From Pegea sp. RAD2-039 (Eukaryota > Chordata > Thaliacea > Salpida > Salpidae): a stretch of 64,000 nucleotides of DNA. The translations under genes were made by a program, and so were the position numbers. Positions 57,676 to 64,000 of the stretch are shown piece after piece. Each line of letters begins with the position of its first letter. The first letter of the stretch is position 1. The stretch lies in assembly GCA_034620365.1 (NCBI GenBank), contig JAQGEQ010000260.1, positions 235,574 to 299,573 on the forward strand, given 5' to 3'. Under the pieces are notes generated by a model that worked only from the letters and a program-made list of their open reading frames with translations, had not been told where the DNA came from and did no database searches.

Positions 57676-58492
57676 AAATAATCTGAAAAGTACAACTAAC
57701 AAGTAACAGCAAACTATTAAATTTAAAACTGCTAAAGTGTTTTATATAATAATTTTAATTAGGGTGATTATTAATTTGGCATCAAATGTTTGTCGTTCAT
57801 ATAGTATTTGAATTTAAAAAATTTTTTTGTTTGTCCTTGTATTCAATGGGATAGTGATTTTATTTACAAAAATTTACGATGATTACTAGCTCAACAATTT
57901 TCTTTAAAGAATATCAATTAATTTATTGGGTAGCAAAACAATTAAGAAACAATTTTCTATAAACTAGCGATAGTAAGTTAACATTATTGTCAGTGATGTA
58001 ATTAGAAGGTTGTAATTTGGTTATAGTAATTAACCAGTTTAAAATCTAACTTTCTTCTATTTTTGATTAGTGCCATTAAAGAAGGGATCATTTTAATTTG
58101 TTATTCTTATCATTAGTTATTAGTAATAATTTTATTTGAATAGAGTTATTTGGTTATTTCCATTCATTGTTATTGTAACTTCTGTAGATGAAATAAATCA
58201 AAAATACTTTATCTTAGAAAATTTACAGAACAAACGAAGAAGAAATAATCTTGACAAAATTATTGCAAATTTTAACTGTAAATCATTATTGTAAAGTGAA
58301 ATTTGCGATTGTAAAACAAATTAAAAAGCTTTTCTTTGTTAAATTAATGTTTTTAACTGAAAAATAATAGTTGAGTTGCTTCATTTGCTAATGTGAAATT
58401 TTGTGAAACGAAAAATAAGTTGGAAAAAAATTTATAAGGTTCAAATAGAAAGTTGAAGACACTTTCATTCAAATCATAACAAGTAGTATATC

Positions 58493-58582
58493 GACGCTAA
58501 ACTTAAGATAAGAACAAGTCTGAAAAAGCAAATCAGTGAACCGGAACTTTTTCAGTCTGATATGAAGTTTGATTCGATTTGA
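58493..58582 (+). pseudogene. ISEPELFQ..MKFD island
   Basis: The plus strand reads DAKLKIRTSLKKQISEPELF, QSDMKFDSI and TGA. The minus-strand frame 58469-58654 is a shadow. Confidence 0.45.
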
Positions 58583-58942
58583 TAAATAAAATATGAGATG
58601 AAAACATAACAGTTGGCTGAAGTTATTAAATCTAAAATTTATTACATTCGTCAAAAAATGGTAAACTCTAAAAAGTTATTTAATACAAACTATAAAATCC
58701 ATAATTGTAACAATTTAATACAAAATAAAAACATTAAGAAATTTATGAAATTTTTCACGAAACATAATTATTCAAATATTTTGGAATTGAAAAATGTTCA
58801 ATATTAGAATAAACTCAGTCATTTTCGAACTTCCAAAACATATTTTGAAAAATATCCAGTAAAAGTTTCGGCAAAAATTAGAAAAAATCTCAAATAATCT
58901 AATCAAAATTAGCAAATGCAATTTGTTTTTAATTTTTTTTTG

Positions 58943-59152
58943 TCAACACACAAATTTATTCTTATGATTATGAATAAGCAAACTTACGAAATGAGGAAAA
59001 ATTATATTAGAAAAATAACTTTTCTCCGGACAAACACTAGATATAAAGTAGTTTTTATTATGAAGAATATTCCTCAATACTCGGCTGAACAGATTAAAGA
59101 TGAAAATATTTTTGATATCGACCATTTGTCGATAGATTAAACCAAATAAATC
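58943..59152 (-). pseudogene. Best-preserved VDIK/CPEK open frame, 69 codons
   Basis: After TAA at 59153-59155 the minus strand is open through both boxes: DLFGLIYRQMVDIKN, about 20 residues, then ISSVCPEKSYFSNIIFPHF to TGA at 58943-58945. An ATG lies at the methionine of QMVDIKN (59123-59125). It shows that the two boxes were once parts of one frame. It may be one exon of a longer gene. An overlapping plus-strand frame (58916-59140, 74 codons) is codon-aligned in antisense and cannot be excluded. Confidence 0.5.
59035..59134 (-). repeat. VDIK/CPEK module copy 36
   Basis: CPEK box at 59035-59052 (CAAACACTAG variant), dyad box at 59116-59134. Confidence 0.6.
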
Positions 59153-59485
59153 TTAATTTAAACTTCTAACTTAAAAAACAAATTTTATAAATATTCAGAA
59201 ATAGTTGTAATCAAAATCAAAAAAATCTCGAATAAGGTAGTTAAATTTACTGAAAGCATTCCTTATTTCGATTAATTGTTGTATTTTTGGTCGTTTACAA
59301 AATTTTAACTTAAATTAGTGATTTGAAACTTCCAAAACTCGTTTTTAAAAGTGTAAAAACATTATAAAAATTTTAATTTTGTCTGATACGAAAAGCTACT
59401 AGTTAAGTTAGTTTTGTTTCCAATTTAAATATAATTATCATAATTTCAACAAAGTTTAAATGTATGTCTTAAAACTCAAGTTATC

Positions 59486-59563
59486 AAATATCACTTACAA
59501 AAACATAGCCTGAAGCAATGCAAGGATTTCAAAATTATTTATCTTCAGCGACGTCTAGCGTCA
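59486..59563 (+). pseudogene. KYHL..QRRLAS island
   Basis: The plus strand reads KYHLQKHSLKQCKDFKIIYL, QRRLAS; open. Confidence 0.45.
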
Positions 59564-59949
59564 ACTTGTTCTACTATAGAAACATAAAACTCAAAAATCT
59601 TTAATTAAATTTTTATTATTTTTATCAAAACATTTTTATTTACACAAAACAATCAATTTTGCTTAAGTTTTATGAAGTAAACTTTAATATTTTCTAAAAA
59701 CAACTTAGGTTAAAAAGTAAACTATAAATGTTATCCAAAAGACGAATTTATTGTTATTTTAATCAATAAAGTAAAAGAAAGCACAAAAAAAAACCAGAAG
59801 AAAAAATTTCAAATGATTTGTTTCTTTAATCATTATAAGTCAAGATTTAAAGTTTGAAATTTTTCTACAAAAGCTGCAACTTATTTGGAATTTTGTTGTG
59901 AAAAATTTCTACATTAAAAGCATTTTTATCGTTTTTATTAAATATAGTG

Positions 59950-60032
59950 AGTCTAAATGTTTAATAAGTTCTTAAGTGATTTATATAGTAAGTTCAGTAC
60001 TACTTTTTCTGTAAAGCGTTTACCCGCCTGGT
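59950..60032 (-). pseudogene. QAGK..KVVLNLLYK island
   Basis: The minus strand reads YQAGKRFTEKVVLNLLYKSL, KNLLNI and TAG, the longest of the three copies. Confidence 0.4.
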
Positions 60033-60530
60033 ATTTTTTCTAATAGTTTACATAATAAAATGCAGAAGAGTAGTAGTGAGACTCAGTTATCTTTGACAAG
60101 TAGTTGATTGATATTAAGTTTTAGTGATTCTTCGATCTTGTAATTTGACTCACTAATATTTTTAAATTGGATTAAATGGATATAGAATTATAAGAAGTAA
60201 TTTTAAAGTAGAAATTAAGTTTTGTTTAATTCAATATTTACAGTTTCTTTGTTTATTCAATACTTAGCTTCGAACTAACTTTATTGATTTTCTTTAAAAA
60301 ATAAATAGAAAAACTAGTTTTAAATAGTATTTTTCGTAACTTTTATTAATTCAGATCACAATCCTGTTGATTACAATGACAAATAACAATTTCTTCAAAA
60401 TTTTTAAAATCGACAAACATTTGATGTCAAATTGCAATTCACGGAGTTTAATTTTATTAATTGAAACATTCAAGCTGTTATAACTTTGAAAGTTTGTTTG
60501 TACTTCTCCGTATAAACCTTCGCATTAATA

Positions 60531-60549
60531 TATTGACAAATGGTCGATA
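60531..60549 (+). repeat. Orphan VDIK dyad box
   Basis: TATTGACAAATGGTCGATA with one arm base changed; no CPEK box follows. Confidence 0.4.
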
Positions 60550-60689
60550 CTAAAAATAGAGAACTTTCATTGTGTAATTATCTAAGACTGATACATTCTA
60601 CATTATAATTCTTTTTTAATAATCTCTTCAAAATCAGATTTAATATCAACAAGAACTCACTGTGAAGTGGAACACAATCTTTGACAAAG

Positions 60690-60746
60690 ATGAGTAAGCC
60701 AGAAGTTGATGAGTTCAAAATAAAATCTGGTGTCGATCGAAGATGA
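60690..60746 (+). pseudogene. KPEVDEF island
   Basis: An ATG-started frame MSKPEVDEFKIKSGVDRR ends at TGA within the first octamer (60744). Confidence 0.45.
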
Positions 60747-60767
60747 CGTCATCAGCATGTGACGTCA
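60744..60767. promoter_or_regulatory. Paired TGACGTCA octamers
   Basis: At 60744-60751 and 60760-60767, same spacing as the other pairs, inverted context. Confidence 0.35.
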
Positions 60768-60792
60768 TCAGTGATTGATTTGTTTGGTTTTT

Positions 60793-60858
60793 AGTTTGAA
60801 AGAAGAATTTTTGAAAAAAGAAGATGATCATCAAATGCAGATATTGGTAAGATGTTGA
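60793..60858 (+). pseudogene. SLKE..RC island
   Basis: After GGTTTTTAG the plus strand reads SLKEEFLKKEDDHQMQILVR, C and TGA. Confidence 0.5.
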
Positions 60859-61087
60859 TCTTAATGATGTTGATTTTAATGATGAGTTCTTATAAATTTA
60901 TCCATTAAAAAAATACAATTATTCCTTAAAACCAAAATTATTTTTTTAAATAATCTCTTAGAAAACAGATTTAATAGTATTCAATATGATAGATAACTCA
61001 AATAAAGTTAATAAATTACTTTTTCTTATTTTTTGTTTAGTTTTAATTCAACAAAAGTAGAACAATTTTATCTGCTAATAAAAAGTA

Positions 61088-61310
61088 TTTGTTAAAAATA
61101 GAAATATTAATTTTTATTCTAAAATTTCCTTAAAAGTAAATTTAATTGAAAACCTAGATTTATCTAAAGCTAGAAATTTGAGTCTAAAATATTCTAAAGT
61201 AAATTTATTGTCGGAAAACTATTTAAGGAGAAAAATAAAACATGAAAAAATTTGGATAATTTTCAAAAATTCTCTGTGGTTTTATGAAATTTTAATAATT
61301 ATATAATTTT
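61088..61310 (+). pseudogene. KVNLLSENY open segment
   Basis: From about 61088 the plus strand is open for some 70 codons, including LDLSKARNLSLKYSKVNLLS and ENYLRRKIKHEKIW. Copies at 8850, 11660 (minus) and 42370 (plus) have TAA after ENY. Unknown. Confidence 0.3.
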
Positions 61311-61446
61311 AAGTTTAAGTTTACTAATAACAGCTACTGTTTTTATTTCTTAATAATTTTATTTATTTTGTTTACTTCTACTTTTTCATAATATTATTAT
61401 TTTTGAAAAACATTGAAAAAGATTTTTTGTAAAACAACAATATTGA

Positions 61447-61530
61447 GGTAAATATAATACCAGTACTATAAATACATATATACATATATAAATACATATA
61501 TTTATATTCATATATTATTATTATTTATTA
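61447..61530. repeat. TA-rich microsatellite at a segment junction
   Basis: Repeats of TATA, ATACATA and TAT fill the gap between the end of the inverted block (61440) and the start of the next copied segment (61535). Confidence 0.6.
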
Positions 61531-61570
61531 TTTAGGTAAAGTAGTTTAATAGAAAGTTCTAGCTTTATAA

Positions 61571-61750
61571 TTAGCTAATAATAATTTTGCATTCAGCAGA
61601 GTGGCGCAGCGGAAGTATAAAAACTGGAATCTTTATGTCACTGAGCAGCACTATTTGTCAAGTAGAAATAAAGGTAGAATAATTATAATCTCTAAAATTA
61701 TGAAAATAAAACTATTAGAGAGACATCTTGTGGCGGAAAAAATAAATTAA
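61571..61750 (+). pseudogene. VTEQHY/RHLVTEK frame, fully open, 59 codons
   Basis: This is the best copy of the island. It reads KNWNLYVTEQHYLSSRNKG, RIIIISKIMKIKLLERHLVA and EKIN before TAA, and is open back to 61571 through the tRNA-like stretch. It heads a complete unit with SNHYP (about 61965), VDIK (62152) and CPEK (62244). No ATG precedes VTEQ, so an upstream exon or decay must be assumed. Confidence 0.55.
61595..61615 (+). other. First 21 nt of initiator tRNA-Met
   Basis: Identical to 20850-20870. It lies in frame with the VTEQHY segment (residues SRVAQRK), which may be accidental. Confidence 0.55.
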
Positions 61751-62151
61751 TAAATTTAACTTCTATTAATCTAAAGTTGTTTCATAAATCGCTGGAGAAT
61801 TTGAAAAGAAAAGAAAAACTATAAGTATAAATTGAAAAAAAATATATTTTATAACTTACTACTGCAAGTTTAAAACGGATTTATTTATTGACTATCTTGC
61901 TACTAACTGAGATCAATCATATTCTGTTCAAATAAAATATTTTTAGGTAGTAATCATCTTAAGTTTTTGTAAATCGAATCACTATCCTGTTGTTTACAAA
62001 GACAAATAACAAACTCTACAAAATTTCAATACTAAAATTTACAGAAATATTTGACGTCAAATTGCAATTTACGTCATCTAATTGTTAATTGAAACTTTCA
62101 ACTAAAAGGCAGGTTTGTTTATATTTCTTAGTTTTGATTTTCGGATTATTT

Positions 62152-62263
62152 TATCGACACATGATCGATATCAAAAATATATCCTGTCGACGTACAAGTT
62201 GTTAAATGATTTTGGTTAAACGTCTTGATATAATAACTTCTTTTCATCTAGTATTTGTCCGGA
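62152..62263 (+). repeat. VDIK/CPEK module copy 38
   Basis: Dyad box TATCGACACATGATCGATA at 62152-62170 (one arm base changed), CPEK box at 62244-62263. Homology to 21407 ends near 62325. Confidence 0.55.
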
Positions 62264-62413
62264 ATAAAGTTATTTTTCGATTATTATTTTTTTTAAATTT
62301 GATTTATACTTAATCATAATATTGATTTAATATAATTAATGCAAATTAATATTTTAAATTAAAACATCCAAATAGTTGTACAATTAAAGCTTTATGTTAT
62401 TTGTTAGTTATGG

Positions 62414-62525
62414 TCGATGAACAAATGGTCGATATCAAAAATTAAATTTAATTGTGTTAATTTACGGTAAAGTTCATAGAACATTTCAGTATATAAAAAA
62501 TCTTTTCATCTAGTATTTGTCAGGA
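62414..62525 (+). repeat. VDIK/CPEK module copy 39
   Basis: The left arm of the dyad is altered (TCGATGAACAAATGGTCGATA), the CPEK box (CAGGA) at 62506-62525 is intact. It begins a new block only about 90 bases after the previous one ends. Confidence 0.5.
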
Positions 62526-62754
62526 AAAAGTGAGTTCTAAAATTTTTTATCCATCTTTAAAAGTTTGATTTATGTAAAACTGTGAGACGATATTTATTTC
62601 TTTTTCTATCAATCTTATAAAAACTTATTTGGTACTTCTTAGTGCATAAAACATTTTAGTTTTAAACTGTTTAATGGTTTTTAAAAACTGTGACTTTTAC
62701 AAATACGATTTATAAAAAGCTAATTGTATGAGTATGAATAAACAATGTTTGGTA

Positions 62755-62870
62755 AGCTCATAGTCACTGAGTAACACTATATTTCTGACAGATAAGAGGA
62801 AACAAAGTTTATAAAATTATAAAATATAAACATACAACTGTTAAAGTGACATCTTGTGACTGAAAAACAA
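62755..62870 (+). pseudogene. VTEQHY/RHLVTEK island
   Basis: ATAGTCACTGAGTAACACTA and ACATCTTGTGACTGAAAAAC mark the ends. Confidence 0.4.
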
Positions 62871-63059
62871 ATAGTAAAATGCAATTAAATTTTACAAAAT
62901 GTTGTAAATGTTTAATTTACTAAATTTTAATAAGAGTGAGACAAATCGCAGATATTTTGTTTAAGTCAGGTTTACACTGAATCTTAATGAATTGACAAGG
63001 TAGAATTTATTTAAACTTTTTTTTGTATAATTTAAGTAATGTTTTTTTAACTCGTTTAA

Positions 63060-63450
63060 GTATTATAAAAATAGTTGATTAATATTACTTTTTATTTACT
63101 TTTAAAGATTATATTTTAATTAAACGCAAAAAAAACATTACACCACTTTTTAAAAAGTTATTATCAAAAATATAGCATTGCAGTTTTTCTATGAGAATAA
63201 TAAAACAAAAAGTTTATAAAACTACTCATATTTTTAAACTTTTTTTCTAGTAAACAAAAAAATGATGTTTATACACTGATCATTTTTTAGTAATTTGTAG
63301 TAAAATGCGACTATAAATATTATAAACTTAAAATATTAAAAGAGAAGCAGTTATTAAAATTCAAAGTGAAAATCATAAAACAAAGCAACCAAAGCTTTAT
63401 AAAAATAAAACAGTGAAACAAATGTTGCAATTAAATAACTTGAAACTTTA
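63060..63450. other. A+T-rich spacer, nothing recognised
   Basis: No island seen before the relic at 63457. Confidence 0.4.
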
Positions 63451-63456
63451 TGTTGA

Positions 63457-63645
63457 AATCTATCAATAGCTCTGAAATTTCATGATCACTATAATTTCAA
63501 CAAATTTATTATAACTAATTTCGGCGCTGTAAAATGCTCAAAAGCTTATGTCGAAAGAGGTAAACAAACACCAACAGAAATTGTTCTTTTTATAAAAATT
63601 TTATTAATCAAAGTTTATGCCAAGAAGCAAACCACCAATGTTTAA
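63457..63645 (+). pseudogene. FGAVKCS..VERGKQT open frame, 62 codons
   Basis: Open between TGA and TAA on the plus strand: KFHDHYNFNKFIITNFGAVK, CSKAYVERGKQTPTEIV, then a hydrophobic stretch and YAKKQTTNV. Copy 1 (54300) keeps it with GGT/GGC silent, V/A, K/N and Y/S changes plus stops. No ATG at the start. Unknown function. Confidence 0.45.
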
Positions 63646-63802
63646 GAATTAAAAAAAACAAAAAATATTACATATAAGTGGGGAACATTTGCAAAGGATT
63701 GTAACAAAGTTCATGATAGATATTTACATCAGAACTAAATTCCAAGAAAAGCTTCTAGTCTTCAATAGCTTAGTGATTCCAGTAATGACGCTGAGCTTTT
63801 TG

Positions 63803-63820
63803 TTCTAGAGTTTGTCCGGA
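63803..63820 (+). repeat. Orphan CPEK-type box
   Basis: TTCTAGAGTTTGTCCGGA of the RRM-linked type without a dyad box upstream; the join lies near 63800. By analogy an RRM island may follow beyond the window. Confidence 0.45.
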
Positions 63821-64000
63821 CGAAAAATCAATTCAGAATTTTAATTTTAAATTAAAAGTTTTCTTTTTATTTTAAGCTGTGATATAAGCTTTCCTTTGAC
63901 AACAATTCTAAATTAATTCTAGTTTTTTACTTATTACGTTTTAGATTATACATTTTCAAATAATTATTATGATTAATATTAATGTATATACTTCTAATGT

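Larger units (their letters stand above)
59630..61440 (-). repeat. 1.8-kb segment, inverted copy of 11370-13260
   Basis: Landmarks run in reverse order: QAGK block 60030/12867, orphan dyad 60531/12347, octamer pair 60744/12134, LHENK edge 61430/11440. The two arms lie about 46 kb apart. Confidence 0.75.

Noticed and set aside
58916..59140. 74-codon plus-strand frame over module copy 36
   Set aside because: It is codon-aligned antisense to the 69-codon minus-strand frame that agrees with the SSICPEK copies elsewhere. It cannot be fully excluded.
1..64000. Classical transposon (LTR, Helitron, TIR element)
   Set aside because: No long terminal repeats, target-site duplications, reverse transcriptase, integrase or transposase motifs were recognised. 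The copied blocks have ragged, differing ends.

Overview
The window looks like nuclear DNA of a eukaryote, most likely a metazoan. It is very A+T-rich, with no bacterial operons or ribosome-binding sites and no intact gene of normal length. Short exon-like islands are often preceded by TTTTCAG or TTTTAG, and an RNA-recognition-motif fragment of the Musashi/hnRNP type is present. The species cannot be named from sequence alone. All coding calls rest on reading frames and copy-to-copy comparison by eye; no database search was possible.

Most of the window is a mosaic of a few repeated segments copied in direct and inverted orientation: (a) 1-4456, with inverted arms; (b) 3780-7760 repeated at 50340-54250; (c) 1-1895 inverted at 49115-51016; (d) 8560-9430 repeated at 11370-12240 and inverted at 60640-61440; (e) 10170-11120 repeated at 22630-23580; (f) 20750-22620 repeated at 43180-45030 and partly at 61535-62325; (g) a 5.2-kb unit in tandem from 24130 to 38960.

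The copies hold short islands that stay alike where the flanks drift. Between copies the islands differ largely by synonymous or conservative codon changes and are broken by scattered stops and frameshifts. I read them as decayed exons of a few multicopy gene families. Islands are named by their peptides: VTEQHY/RHLVTEK, SNHYP, VDIK and SSICPEK (one recurring unit of about 0.7 kb, over 35 copies of its core), an RRM island, KPEVDEF plus SLKE..RC, KYHL..QRRLA, LAKQ..KLLLKLK, QAGK..KVVLNLLYK, LHENK..NNVC, EPELFQ..MKFD and others. Which copies, if any, are expressed is unknown.

A 3.1-kb array of an 18-bp unit (45530-48595) lies between two such islands. A segment at 18120-18660 is clearly richer in G+C and may hold a fragment of an ordinary gene. 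The octamer TGACGTCA occurs about 30 times in unrelated contexts, far more than composition predicts. Three copies of one segment carry the first 21 nt of the eukaryotic initiator tRNA-Met.
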